Shown in pieces: positions 15,324-23,996 of a stretch of DNA of 30,286 bases. Origin of the DNA: a bacterium (GTDB lineage: Bacteria; Patescibacteria; Dojkabacteria; SC72); assembly GCA_029553845.1 (NCBI GenBank), contig JAKPKF010000049.1, positions 1 through 30,286 on the forward strand, given 5' to 3'. Under the pieces are notes generated by a model. That model was not told where the DNA came from. It saw nothing but the letters and a program-made list of their open reading frames with translations, and ran no database searches. Made by a program: the position numbers and the translations under genes. The stretch's first letter is position 1. Each line of letters opens with the position of its first letter.

Positions 15324-17146
15324 TTGTCCACAAGTGGGTCGTCTACTTTCATGTCATTTGCCAAACTTTCTGGATTGCCTTGTTCCATAAGTGCATCAGG
15401 AGTTCCTTGTTGCATAAGTTCATCAGCAGAACTAGCAGCTTGTATTTGTTGTCCAGCTATACCTTCTTCAGTAGTTTGTATTTCATTTTGTCCAGTTACA
15501 TCCATTACACCATTTTCAGTCATTATAGCAACTAGTTCAACATCAAGATTATTTATTCTTTCGAGAGCCTCATAAGTCTCTTTATCATTTTTACCACCGA
15601 GTGATGCATAAAGTTGATTTTGTATAGTTGCAATTTCTTGTGAGAGAACTTGATAGCTAATGTATTCAGGTATCTCATACGTATCTTCTTCTATAGCGTT
15701 AGTGATTACTTTTTGTACACCACTATTAACAGCTGCTGCAAACTTATAAGCGTCTTGTAAGTCTGGTAAGTCCATGTACTCACCAGCTTTACTAGCAGGT
15801 ATTAAGCCAACTTGAGTCATTTGCATGATTTGTTTTAGCTTTTCACTTGGGTCTTTACTAAGAGCTGTTGCTGCTGAGTATTGTATTTTGAAAAGTGTAT
15901 TTTGTTTTTTAACATCTTTCCACGTTAGGCCTATAGTATTATAAGAGTCTGGTAAGATTTGTTCATCTTCAGGCAGTACATCAATTAAGACTTTAGCTAA
16001 GTCAACATAACTATTTATGTAGTTTTGAACTTGACATTCGAAGCGGTCACTTTCAATGTCTTCCATAGTTTGTAAAGCAACACCAGAGTCTAGTCCACAT
16101 GGCTTTTTACTCATTGCAGATAGTTGACTAACACCAACAATGTCATACGCTTTATTAATATAGTAGTCTAACAAATTTAACCAAGCTGGGTCGATTGGTG
16201 GTGGTGTTACGTTGTGAACAGGAAGTTGTGACATACCTGCAGGCATTCTTAATTGATAGACGTTGCCAACTCTATTGTTAACATCACTTGATTTTAAGTT
16301 ACTGCCTTCCAGTACATACGTAGTGTTAGCTGGATTTAGTTGCATTGCTGTTGAGATTTTAGCGTTGATTATGTCTATTTGCGTCTGTATTCCATCTAGT
16401 TCTTCAACAAGAGTAGTAGTTTTATTACCAGTCATTGTTGGATTATAATGTAAATAAACGAGTGGGAGTTCTTCAGCAATGTATTTTTTACTATCAACAA
16501 CTCTACCATTGAGATAGAGTTCTGCGATTTTTTCTTCAGTATCAATGTAGATTTGCGCTGTACAATAATTATTATCAACTTCTATTTTCTTAGGAGTCAA
16601 CTTGTTAATTGAAAGTGTAGGAAAGTAGGTGTATTTTATCATCATTTTAGTTGGCTTAGTAAAAGCATACTCACTATCTAATACACTAACAGTCCACGTT
16701 GGTGGCTGTTCGATTTTATTAGTAAACGGATTTACAAACAAGTATCCGCAACCAAAGATTGCAGCTTGTCTAAATGCAGCTGAGATTTTCTTATGTACAC
16801 CTTGAAAATCATAAACTTGGTCAAAGTAAGTTTGTATGTTACGAACAATTTGATTCGTTTTATACGTCCCGTTAACTGGATTAAAGTATGGGCGAACTCT
16901 TTGATTAGAAAGTTTGCTAACGATTGTGTCGATTACAGATTTAATTATGTTAACAGCAGCTGAACGTTGTAAGTCTATTTCATTACTAAAATCAAATTGA
17001 GTATTGTTAAGAAAGTTGTATTCAGCGATTGAACGCAAGTCTATAGACAAATTATTATAGTAGCGGCAAATATTGTATTGATGACGGTCGATTGACATGT
17101 CAATGTTAGTATTTAGTTGAGTAAGTATTTGTTCTTTTTTCCACAT
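15317..17146 (-). CDS. Portal protein (609 residues)
   Basis: The head-tail portal, the ring through which DNA passes. Placement before scaffold and capsid and the length support this. Sequence features are an N-terminal arm with QYNICRYYNNLSIDL, a central DGIQTQIDIINAKISTAM stem-like helix, VGVSQLSAM near a clip region, and a long, acidic Gln/Glu C-terminal tail (EIQTTEEGIAGQQIQAASS). ATG 17146 (MWKKEQILTQL) was chosen: GGGAG precedes it and it lies 3 bp after the stop of the upstream gene, whereas the longer frame would overlap that gene. Confidence 0.9.
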   Translation of the reverse strand: MWKKEQILTQLNTNIDMSIDRHQYNICRYYNNLSIDLRSIAEYNFLNNTQFDFSNEIDLQRSAAVNIIKSVIDTIVSKLSNQRVRPYFNPVNGTYKTNQIVRNIQTYFDQVYDFQGVHKKISAAFRQAAIFGCGYLFVNPFTNKIEQPPTWTVSVLDSEYAFTKPTKMMIKYTYFPTLSINKLTPKKIEVDNNYCTAQIYIDTEEKIAELYLNGRVVDSKKYIAEELPLVYLHYNPTMTGNKTTTLVEELDGIQTQIDIINAKISTAMQLNPANTTYVLEGSNLKSSDVNNRVGNVYQLRMPAGMSQLPVHNVTPPPIDPAWLNLLDYYINKAYDIVGVSQLSAMSKKPCGLDSGVALQTMEDIESDRFECQVQNYINSYVDLAKVLIDVLPEDEQILPDSYNTIGLTWKDVKKQNTLFKIQYSAATALSKDPSEKLKQIMQMTQVGLIPASKAGEYMDLPDLQDAYKFAAAVNSGVQKVITNAIEEDTYEIPEYISYQVLSQEIATIQNQLYASLGGKNDKETYEALERINNLDVELVAIMTENGVMDVTGQNEIQTTEEGIAGQQIQAASSADELMQQGTPDALMEQGNPESLANDMKVDDPLVDNV

Positions 17147-17148
17147 CT

Positions 17149-17346
17149 TTACATTGCTCCCTGTGCAGGCCATGGCCCCATTCCCTGTTGTTGGGCCATA
17201 CCTTTATCTATTAGTCCTTGCTTAAACTTCACATAGTTTTTGTTAGTTTCTTTTCTAACTTCATTAGCTTGTTCAGCTTCTTCTTCCGGTGTAGACAGTG
17301 GAACTTGCCCTCTAGCTTCCTTAAACTTCTGGAGAAATAAGTTCAT
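17149..17346 (-). CDS. Small unknown protein upstream of portal (65 residues)
   Basis: Charged helical N-terminus (MNLFLQKFKEARGQVPL) and a Gln/Gly/Pro-rich tail (GMAQQQGMGPWPAQGAM). It overlaps the end of the preceding gene by 26 bp and stops 3 bp before the portal start. The function is not recognised; it may be a small virion or assembly protein. Confidence 0.55.
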   Translation of the reverse strand: MNLFLQKFKEARGQVPLSTPEEEAEQANEVRKETNKNYVKFKQGLIDKGMAQQQGMGPWPAQGAM

Positions 17347-17623
17347 CTTTCACCACCTTTTTAGCAAGAGTAGCGATTAAGCCTAGGCAAGCTAATGCTG
17401 CCATAGAGGTATCTACTCTTAAAATGCCGTCTGGAGCATCTTGTATTACCAAACTTTCTAGGCCAGGAACTTTTAATAAGTCTTGAGCTATAATTCCCAT
17501 GTGGAACTCGCCTGGATTATCTTTGTATTCGTATAAGTAGTTGCGTAGATTAATTGCAACTTGAGCTAACATCTGGTCTTCTTCAGGTGTTGCTGTGATT
17601 TCATCTAAAAAGTCAAAATTCAT
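17321..17623 (-). CDS. S74-like domain fragment (100 residues)
   Basis: Resembles the central and C-terminal part of the Peptidase_S74 intramolecular chaperone domain: YLYEYKDN, GIIAQDL (43-49), VPGLESLV, GILRVDTSMAALACL (66-80), then a hydrophobic helix. It lacks the N-terminal Ser-Asp cleavage motif of that family. SD-R-KNI motifs do occur at the ends of the 19516-21834 and 23997-25247 proteins. So the domain may be assembled from separate chains, or this may be a decayed copy. The start has AAGGGGAAC upstream. Confidence 0.6.
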   Translation of the reverse strand: MNFDFLDEITATPEEDQMLAQVAINLRNYLYEYKDNPGEFHMGIIAQDLLKVPGLESLVIQDAPDGILRVDTSMAALACLGLIATLAKKVVKDELISPEV

Positions 17624-17637
17624 TTTGTTCCCCTTTG

Positions 17638-18870
17638 TTAACCTGGTATAATTGCATCGAGTATTGCTGCAATTCCATCAGTGGCTATACCAGCTGCTTT
17701 AGCTGTCATGTTAAGTGTATGTTCAGCGTCACTTATTCCCATTTCACCACGTCTAACTTTAGCGATTATGTCAGCGTTCTCATTAGCCCATTTTGTTACT
17801 TTTTTCTGTTGTTCATGGTCCATTTCTTGTATAGCTGCGTACATGTCTTTTTGTAAGTCGTTTTGGAACACAGCTAAATTCTTTTGTGCGGTAGTGTCAA
17901 TGTCCATTTGTAGGGCGTATTGCTTAAGTTCTTGTTTCATTCTTGCGTCAGCGTCACCAGATTTAACATCTTCTGTTTCTGCAGCAAGTTGTCCTGAAGT
18001 AGAACCAGCTGCTTGAGCCTTCGCCATTTCTTCTTGTCGTCTAGCCTCATCTGTATTTGCTATATCAAGTATTTCTTTTTGACTTGTTTTAGCAGTTGCA
18101 GTTAAAAGTTGTTCTTGAGTATCTTCGTATAATTGTTTATTATAGTCATAAAGTTCGCACCAAGCATTATACTCATCTTTTTTACCTGGTAAATTTCTTC
18201 CATTTATTACTGGTGTCATTCCACCTGTAAGAAGCGACAATGTTACAGAAAACAAAGTTAACCAGTCACCAGTAGATTTTCCATTTTCTTTTTGAAACTC
18301 AGCGAATGTTTTTCTTTTCTTTAAGTTGGCGTTCTCATCAAAAAATTCTAAGTTGAGCCCCAAATCATCAAGTTTATCAACTAGATTTTTATCGTCACCA
18401 CCTGTTTCATCAGCTATCTGTTGAGCAATTGTTTGTACTTCGTCATCAGCTTCTGCTAATTTAACTCCCAATTTAGGGGCAGTAGGCTCTATTTCATCAG
18501 GTGTTTGCACTTTAGGTGCTTCTTCTACAGGAACTTCTTTTTTACTTTTATTATAAGCATTAGTTTGTTTAGCGATTTCACCTTCTGGATTATCTCTATA
18601 GCGTTTATTGATTTGTTTTTGTATAGCAGAAGTATCTTCACCATTAGCTCTTAGTCTATCTCTTTCACTTATTAAAGAGTTGTCGTCCCATTTAGTATAG
18701 TCCATCGCTTCTTCTACTGGTGGTGCCTCTCCTATTTTTCTTGACATCCGTTCAGCTTGTTTAGCACCAGCAGCTCTCATTGCTTCATGGTCCATTTCCC
18801 ACTTTCCGTCTTTATAGATGTATCGAACACCGTATTCGTTTTTTATGTCACCTTCTTTTGGTTTAGCCAT
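17638..18870 (-). CDS. Internal virion (ejection-type) protein (410 residues)
   Basis: Charged, Ala/Lys/Glu/Asp-rich and mostly helical, with one hydrophobic stretch (WLTLFSVTLSLLTGG, about 204-218) and a second at the C-terminus (GIATDGIAAILDAIIPG). Such proteins are stored in the head and leave with the DNA. Long coiled-coil helices (TDEARRQEEMAKAQAA) are typical. The start MAKPKEGDIKNEYGV has AGGAG upstream. The FMGG motif of its neighbours is absent. The role is inferred from composition and its position between the connector and portal. Confidence 0.6.
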   Translation of the reverse strand: MAKPKEGDIKNEYGVRYIYKDGKWEMDHEAMRAAGAKQAERMSRKIGEAPPVEEAMDYTKWDDNSLISERDRLRANGEDTSAIQKQINKRYRDNPEGEIAKQTNAYNKSKKEVPVEEAPKVQTPDEIEPTAPKLGVKLAEADDEVQTIAQQIADETGGDDKNLVDKLDDLGLNLEFFDENANLKKRKTFAEFQKENGKSTGDWLTLFSVTLSLLTGGMTPVINGRNLPGKKDEYNAWCELYDYNKQLYEDTQEQLLTATAKTSQKEILDIANTDEARRQEEMAKAQAAGSTSGQLAAETEDVKSGDADARMKQELKQYALQMDIDTTAQKNLAVFQNDLQKDMYAAIQEMDHEQQKKVTKWANENADIIAKVRRGEMGISDAEHTLNMTAKAAGIATDGIAAILDAIIPG

Positions 18871-18879
18871 TATGTTCTC

Positions 18880-19485
18880 CTATTCTTCTGTAAACAAGTT
18901 AGCAATTGCGTTCATGCTGCCCAACAACAAATTATTCTTATTGTTAACATCATTCATAGCACCCGCATGCGCCATACCAACAGCATTTTGTGCAGCAGTG
19001 AAGTTGCGATTTTCTTGTGCAGCAGCGCTTGCATTAGCAGCAGCTCTATCACTAGCAGCTAATGATTTTTCATTAGCAACAGCATTGTCATAACCTTCAG
19101 TACCAGCTCGTATAGCTGCGTCACTCATTAGTTGAGCTGCTGCAAACTTTCCTAGGCCTGCTGAGTTCGCTGCACCTTTAGCATCTTTCATTGCTTGGCC
19201 AGCTTTTCTATTAGCAACATTACCAGCTTCTGATTTAGCTAGTTCAGCGTCTATTGCTCTTTCAGCCCGTTCTTCCGATTTATACTTAGAAGTATCAACA
19301 GAGTCTCCTGTGGCTGTTGCGGCTTTCTCTGCAACTTCCTTTGTGTCGCCTTGGTATCCTAATTTCCCATCAGTGATTCCAGTTACATCACCAAGAAAAC
19401 TTCCTATAGCACCACCTGCATTTGTTATTCCTGTCCATACATTACCCCAAAAGCCAGAGCCCATAAAATATCTATTGTATTTCAC
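18880..19485 (-). CDS. Internal virion (ejection-type) protein with YFMG start (201 residues)
   Basis: GTG start with AGGAG upstream. The N-terminus is MKYNRYFMGSGFWGNVW followed by a Gly/Ala-rich, membrane-compatible segment (TNAGGAIGSFLGDV), then very Ala-rich helices (ASDRAAANASAAAQ). The YFMG start is shared with the 23997-25247 protein and with an internal site in the 19516-21834 protein. It fits the short-tailed phage proteins that form a channel for DNA across the envelope. It is preceded by late element copy 4. Confidence 0.6.
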   Translation of the reverse strand: MKYNRYFMGSGFWGNVWTGITNAGGAIGSFLGDVTGITDGKLGYQGDTKEVAEKAATATGDSVDTSKYKSEERAERAIDAELAKSEAGNVANRKAGQAMKDAKGAANSAGLGKFAAAQLMSDAAIRAGTEGYDNAVANEKSLAASDRAAANASAAAQENRNFTAAQNAVGMAHAGAMNDVNNKNNLLLGSMNAIANLFTEE

Positions 19486-19494
19486 GATTATTCT

Positions 19495-19515
19495 CCTATT
19501 TATTATAATTAGACG
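19495..19515 (-). promoter_or_regulatory. Late 21-bp element, copy 4
   Basis: Directly adjacent to the stop codon of the 772-residue gene and 9 bases upstream of the GTG start of the 201-residue ejection protein. Confidence 0.65.
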
Positions 19516-21834
19516 TTAACGATGTATTCCGTTAGCCATCATGTTAAGCATAATAACTTTCTTCATAGTGTCATTCTTATAGATTTGACTATTGACAGCA
19601 TTCGCTATTTTTACTGCAGATTGCACCATGTAGTCTTGAGCGTATGGTGACATAACAATGTTCTTAACTCTAGCGTCACTCATAGCCGTGCTTGATTTAG
19701 CCAAACCTATTGATTGTGTTTGTTCACTTGGGGGAGTAGCAGTTGCCGGAATCTCTTCTGTTTGAGTTTGTTTGTGGTATTGTTTCAGCCATTCTAAGTA
19801 GTCAGCATAAGTCATCTCTTGATTTGGTCCATAGCCATGTATTTTAGCAGGATTAAAAGTTTGTGGTGATTGTTTTGGAGCAGATGATTCACTTGTATAA
19901 GATTGGCGTTGCTCTTTAGCTCTATCTGCTTTATCAGATTTGTATTTTTCCTTTTGTTCTGGTGTCATTGTAGCTGTATCAGTTGTCTCGATTTCAGTGT
20001 CTAAGCCTTTAACCCAGTCAGCTGTTAAGTCGGCAGCTTTTGCAGCTGGATTTATTGCCCAGTCTGCAACTTGCGCAGCATTTTGTATAGCAGTATTTAA
20101 TTTACTATCTTTAGTATTGCTACCAAAAACATCATCGTAAAGTTCAGTCGCTTTTCTATGCATTTCACTAGGTGTGATTATAACTTTATCGACAGCTGTT
20201 GCTATAGAACCTATTGGGTCTTTTACAAAGTTTTTTACACCATTAGCAACATCTGTACCTATACCTATTACGCGTTCATCAAAGTTAACTTTACCATCAC
20301 CATCTCTATCGTATTTTTTGATTTTATCAGCTTTCTTTTGTTGTTGCTTCTCAGTTTTTCCTTTGGCATACTGAGTAGCATTAGAAGCAGCATTACCTAT
20401 TTTCTCGAAAAAGCCTTCTTTGCCGTCACCATTTCTATCGCGTGATTTCCCATCATAACGAGTAGCTGATTGGCCTTTTGCTTCTTGTTCTTTAGCATAA
20501 TTAGCTTGAGCTGTTTTTTTATTCGTAGCCTTAGCTTCTTTGTTAGCAGCCTTACGTTCTTTCTCAGCAGATTTATAAGATGCTTTTTCTTCTTTAGAGA
20601 TTTTTCCATCTCCGTCAGCATCTTTTTTAGCTTTGTTCTCAGCTTTAGCAGCTTTGTTAGTAGCTTTACGTTCTGTTTTAGCTTTTTTAGCTTCTGATTT
20701 TGCAGAAGATTTAGTTGCACCACCCATAAAAAATGAACGAGCAGCAACGTTACGAGTACGAGTCGCCATAAATTCATCACGTCGTATAGCTTCATAAAAT
20801 GCTTGTCGTCTAGCTGGTAAAAGTTGGTCTGTTACATACGCATTTTGAGCCCCAACGAGTCCACTGAAAAGTGTAGCTAGTTCTGCTTCTAAAAGTGCAA
20901 ACAAACTATTATTTGGGTAGTTCATAATTGTATCTGGGACAAATGACGCTAAGTAAAGTTTTTCATCATCTTCATCTAAGTAGATTAAGCCATACCCTGT
21001 TTTATCATTCGTATTTATAGCGAACGCTTGGCCTTTAGTATCATGTCCAGTAGCAACTTTATTATTCCATTCGACGAGTGTTAAGTTGTTCATTACACAA
21101 ATTGTATCGTCTTCATAATTGACAACTAACCATGGGCTGTTTAAGTGTATTGATTTAATTGGAATGTTTTCACCTTTAATGTTCAACTTAGTAAATGCTG
21201 AAGTTACATCATCTCCATCAAGAAGTATAATTTGATTGTATGGGTCAAATGAAAAAGAGAGTCCTAAGTATTTACTATTATCTTGTGGAACGAAAGTTGC
21301 GTCTTCAACTTCTCTTGTGAAGAAAAAGTATTTTTTTCCATTGCCTTCACCGTCTTTGAAGTAGAAGTACTCTTGAGTCATTTTACCGATTTCTTCTATG
21401 TTGTTAGCGTCCAAGTCTATAGTTAGGCTTTCTCTAGGCATAGTTAGAGTTTGTGGATTTGGTGTGTATTCGATTCGGTATTCATTCATTTGGCCATTAT
21501 CGAAAATGCGTATAACATCATTTTTAGTATCATACGTTCCAGGTGTGCCTTCTTGTCCTGCTGGGCAACGAAGTATTGCTTTTAGATTTGCATTCTCTAG
21601 TCTATAAATGTTGTTGATTGTTTGACAGTCGTCTGGTATTGTGATTGTTGGTCCTTGTGCTGTAAACTCTTTTACATAGTAGCCATCTGATGTTCCAGCC
21701 AAACTATTATAAAGTTCTCTATAAATGTCGTTTAAGTAGCCAACAGAAGTATTCCATTGTCTAAAGTCACTGTTCTGTATTTGAGCTAAGTCACAAGCGG
21801 CATTAATGATTTCACTTGCAGTTTTAGTTATCAT
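19516..21834 (-). CDS. Connector / ejection-protein fusion with EF-hand loops (772 residues)
   Basis: Residues 1 to about 366 resemble head-tail connector/adaptor proteins (start MITKTASEIINAACDLAQI; SVGYLNDIYRELYNSL). From about 367, SFFMGG (367-372) opens a different, Lys/Ala-rich part like the ejection proteins. Three calcium-binding-type loops follow: DADGDGKISKEE (405-416), DRNGDGKEGFFE (466-477) and DRDGDGKVNFDE (509-520). The first and third match the 12-residue EF-hand consensus; the second has Glu at position 8. MTPEQK lies at 623-628 and MSDARVKNI, an S74-like motif, at 718-726. It may be cleaved near SFFMGG, or be a stable fusion. Late element copy 5 lies immediately upstream. Confidence 0.7.
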   Translation of the reverse strand: MITKTASEIINAACDLAQIQNSDFRQWNTSVGYLNDIYRELYNSLAGTSDGYYVKEFTAQGPTITIPDDCQTINNIYRLENANLKAILRCPAGQEGTPGTYDTKNDVIRIFDNGQMNEYRIEYTPNPQTLTMPRESLTIDLDANNIEEIGKMTQEYFYFKDGEGNGKKYFFFTREVEDATFVPQDNSKYLGLSFSFDPYNQIILLDGDDVTSAFTKLNIKGENIPIKSIHLNSPWLVVNYEDDTICVMNNLTLVEWNNKVATGHDTKGQAFAINTNDKTGYGLIYLDEDDEKLYLASFVPDTIMNYPNNSLFALLEAELATLFSGLVGAQNAYVTDQLLPARRQAFYEAIRRDEFMATRTRNVAARSFFMGGATKSSAKSEAKKAKTERKATNKAAKAENKAKKDADGDGKISKEEKASYKSAEKERKAANKEAKATNKKTAQANYAKEQEAKGQSATRYDGKSRDRNGDGKEGFFEKIGNAASNATQYAKGKTEKQQQKKADKIKKYDRDGDGKVNFDERVIGIGTDVANGVKNFVKDPIGSIATAVDKVIITPSEMHRKATELYDDVFGSNTKDSKLNTAIQNAAQVADWAINPAAKAADLTADWVKGLDTEIETTDTATMTPEQKEKYKSDKADRAKEQRQSYTSESSAPKQSPQTFNPAKIHGYGPNQEMTYADYLEWLKQYHKQTQTEEIPATATPPSEQTQSIGLAKSSTAMSDARVKNIVMSPYAQDYMVQSAVKIANAVNSQIYKNDTMKKVIMLNMMANGIHR

Positions 21835-21843
21835 TAGTAGTCT

Positions 21844-21864
21844 CCTATTTATTATAATTAGACG
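21844..21864 (-). promoter_or_regulatory. Late 21-bp element, copy 5
   Basis: Between the sigma-like gene and the connector/ejection fusion, leading into AGGAG for the fusion. Confidence 0.65.
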
Positions 21865-21870
21865 TACTGA

Positions 21871-22356
21871 CTACTTATGTTTATTTATAATTTCTCGTAT
21901 TTCTTTGTTTGTATAAGCTTTACCATCTATACGTATAGTAGAGATTTCATCATCTTCTAATTCATCTAAGAAGTCGAAGTTGTCTTCATAATAATAATTT
22001 TCAACTTTATCAAAGTCTACAGAAAAATTCTCTCTTTTATAGCGTGTGGCGTTTTCAAGTACTATCTTTCTAGCGTCCCAGTAGCACAAAGTTTGTAAAG
22101 TTCCATAATTATAATTACTATTTTTGTAGTATCTATTCATAATTCTAAGAAGCGCTGTTTCAGCCATTTCTTCTATTCGTTCAGCTGGTATAGAATGTCT
22201 GTTCTGTTTTAAGATTAAACTTCTTATGCAGTCTTTCATTATCTTTTCTACAGCCCATAAATGAGCCATGTCACCAGTCTCATTATACTTTTGTTGAGCA
22301 GCCAAAAATTCTAAATTTTCAGCGCTTTGTTCTGCTTTTGTTTTTTTCTTTTTCAT
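21871..22356 (-). CDS. Sigma-70 region-2-like protein (161 residues)
   Basis: A helical, charged protein with a pattern like region 2 of sigma factors: ERIEEMAETALLRIMNRYYKN, then YGTLQTLCYWDARKIVLENATRYKRE. This resembles the region-2 DNA-strand-opening helices, with aromatic Tyr/Trp residues. There is no region 4, so it would need a partner. It may direct the host RNA polymerase to phage late genes, which carry the 21-bp element. A small terminase or other DNA-binding protein is an alternative. The upstream ribosome site is weak. Confidence 0.5.
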   Translation of the reverse strand: MKKKKTKAEQSAENLEFLAAQQKYNETGDMAHLWAVEKIMKDCIRSLILKQNRHSIPAERIEEMAETALLRIMNRYYKNSNYNYGTLQTLCYWDARKIVLENATRYKRENFSVDFDKVENYYYEDNFDFLDELEDDEISTIRIDGKAYTNKEIREIINKHK

Positions 22357-22375
22357 AATTTAATTAGTTGTACTC

Positions 22376-22981
22376 TTATAAGAAGTCAAAGTTTAAGATT
22401 ACGCCACTAGGTATTGGAGCTAATGCTTGTATAATTCCTGTTCCTTGATTTATAATGAACAAGTATTTTTTTCCAGTCGCTGGGTCTATTCCCATAAACC
22501 TCATTGTTACTAGTGGTGCCTGTGTTACATAACCTATTGTCATTATAGCTGGGAATGCATCTGTTCTCGTCAATGATTTAGTGTATGGCTGTTGATTTTC
22601 AGATGATGTTTTTGTATAAGTTGTTGTGTACCTATAAGATGTTCCAAAACCATAATAATAATTATAGTAGTAGTTTGTGTCTGTTGATGAACTTGTTGCT
22701 CTCGTCCAAGTTAATGTTCTACTACTAGATGGTGGCATAATTGCTTGATTAAGTATTAACCGTAAACAATGTTTATGGCCCCAGCTAAATGAGAAGTTTG
22801 TATTATTATAATTAGCGTCACTCATAAAGTCTATGTCATAATTAGCTTCAATTCCTAATTGGAAAATTGGATTAGTCATTTCATTTATTCTTTTTTCATT
22901 TCTGTCAAATGTAAGATTAAGTTCGTCACTAGTAAAGCGATTAAATAAATTGCTATTCGGGTCTATTACATTGTAGGCCAT
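22376..22981 (-). CDS. Unknown virion-like protein (201 residues)
   Basis: Tyr/Thr/Ser/Asn-rich with a repeated aromatic stretch (YYYNYYYGFGTSYRYTTTYTK) and a beta-rich C-terminus (TMRFMGIDPATGKKYLFII). It overlaps the preceding gene by 16 bp and belongs to a run of small late genes, so it is likely a minor structural protein. I do not recognise the family. Confidence 0.6.
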   Translation of the reverse strand: MAYNVIDPNSNLFNRFTSDELNLTFDRNEKRINEMTNPIFQLGIEANYDIDFMSDANYNNTNFSFSWGHKHCLRLILNQAIMPPSSSRTLTWTRATSSSTDTNYYYNYYYGFGTSYRYTTTYTKTSSENQQPYTKSLTRTDAFPAIMTIGYVTQAPLVTMRFMGIDPATGKKYLFIINQGTGIIQALAPIPSGVILNFDFL

Positions 22982-23337
22982 TTAGTATCTCTCTCTCCCC
23001 AGTTATCTTTATAAAAGTCTGGATTCACAACATAGTTTTGCCAACACCATACTTGTATCGGGTCACCATTTGCATCTAAAACACCCGCATCATAAAGTAT
23101 TGAACCATCTTCTAGTAGTTCACCTATTAGTACTGGATATCCAGTGTAGTAGCCAACAACAGGCTGTTTATGCTCTGCCGGTAAATTACTTCCGATTATA
23201 GCAACTTCTAATTCTTGAGGTTTTTGTTCATAATTAGCTAAATTTTCTTCTATAGAAGTCACTGATTTATTCAGTCGGGATTGTGAAAGTTTGTTAAGTT
23301 CTGAGCTAACTCTAATTGGTATTTGTGAAGAAGTCAT
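22966..23337 (-). CDS. Unknown virion-like protein (123 residues)
   Basis: The start MTSSQIPIRVSSELNKLSQ is chosen because AGGAG precedes it. Helical N-terminus, then a beta-rich part (VVGYYTGYPVLIGELLED) and a Trp-rich end (NWGERDTKWPTM). Not recognised. Position and neighbours suggest a minor virion or tail protein. Confidence 0.55.
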   Translation of the reverse strand: MTSSQIPIRVSSELNKLSQSRLNKSVTSIEENLANYEQKPQELEVAIIGSNLPAEHKQPVVGYYTGYPVLIGELLEDGSILYDAGVLDANGDPIQVWCWQNYVVNPDFYKDNWGERDTKWPTM

Positions 23338-23345
23338 TTGTTCTC

Positions 23346-23819
23346 CTATAACTTGAAGTAGCACGTTATGCCGTAAGTTGTTTTTTGAGCAGCACTAATG
23401 TTACCTATAATTCCGTATAAGATGTCTTTAGTATACTCACCACCAAATGAGATTTGCATAAATTCGTTAGCTAAGCCAGGTATAGGACTAGCACCATCTA
23501 TTCCTACAAACGGTATGTAGTATGGGTCACCGGTGTTTTCTTTGTTAAGTCGTATAAGTTCTACAGTAGTGTTAGCGTCTACACCAACTAAATTTAGAAC
23601 AAATGAGATGCAGTAGTAGTTGTCCCATCTATAACTAACAAGATTACTAACGCGCGCGCCTTGATAGAGTATTCCAGTATCTATGTTAGGAAGTAGTCTT
23701 TTTAAGACTACTGTTTTGTCATTCATTCTATTAGTTTGAGCGCGCATGTAGCTATTTATAGTTTCTTTTTGTTGTTCATTATAATTTTTATCAGTCAAAC
23801 TAATTGAACGAAATGACAT
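23346..23819 (-). CDS. Unknown virion-like protein (157 residues)
   Basis: Starts MSFRSISLTDKNYNEQQ with AGGAG upstream. Mixed alpha/beta; the central part (YRWDNYYCISFVLNLVGVDANTT) looks beta-rich. It is immediately followed by the 123-residue gene. The function is not recognised; it may be a head decoration or tail protein. Confidence 0.55.
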   Translation of the reverse strand: MSFRSISLTDKNYNEQQKETINSYMRAQTNRMNDKTVVLKRLLPNIDTGILYQGARVSNLVSYRWDNYYCISFVLNLVGVDANTTVELIRLNKENTGDPYYIPFVGIDGASPIPGLANEFMQISFGGEYTKDILYGIIGNISAAQKTTYGITCYFKL

Positions 23820-23829
23820 AATTTATCTC

Positions 23830-23994
23830 CTAAAGCATCTTTCCGACAGCGCTTTTTACTCTGTCGTATCTATCATCTTTATCTTCACCAACGTCTTTTT
23901 CTTTTTCTCTTCGTTTATCGTCAGCTTGCTGTCCAAAAAGGTTTTGAACAATATCACTTTCACGTATTTTTTTAATTGCGTTATTCATTAACAT
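23830..23994 (-). CDS. Small unknown charged protein (54 residues)
   Basis: MLMNNAIKKIRESDIVQNLFG then a very charged part (DDKRREKEKDVGEDKDDRYD) ending AVGKML. It starts 2 bp after the stop of the preceding gene, whose end contains the AAGGA site. Its stop codon overlaps AGGAG of the next gene. This tight packing supports it as real. No family recognised. Confidence 0.55.
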   Translation of the reverse strand: MLMNNAIKKIRESDIVQNLFGQQADDKRREKEKDVGEDKDDRYDRVKSAVGKML

Positions 23995-23996
23995 AA

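Noticed and set aside
20397..20795. 132-residue Lys/Leu-rich minus-strand frame
   Set aside because: It lies inside the 772-residue gene in another frame; its composition is explained by the Lys/Ala-rich codons of that gene.
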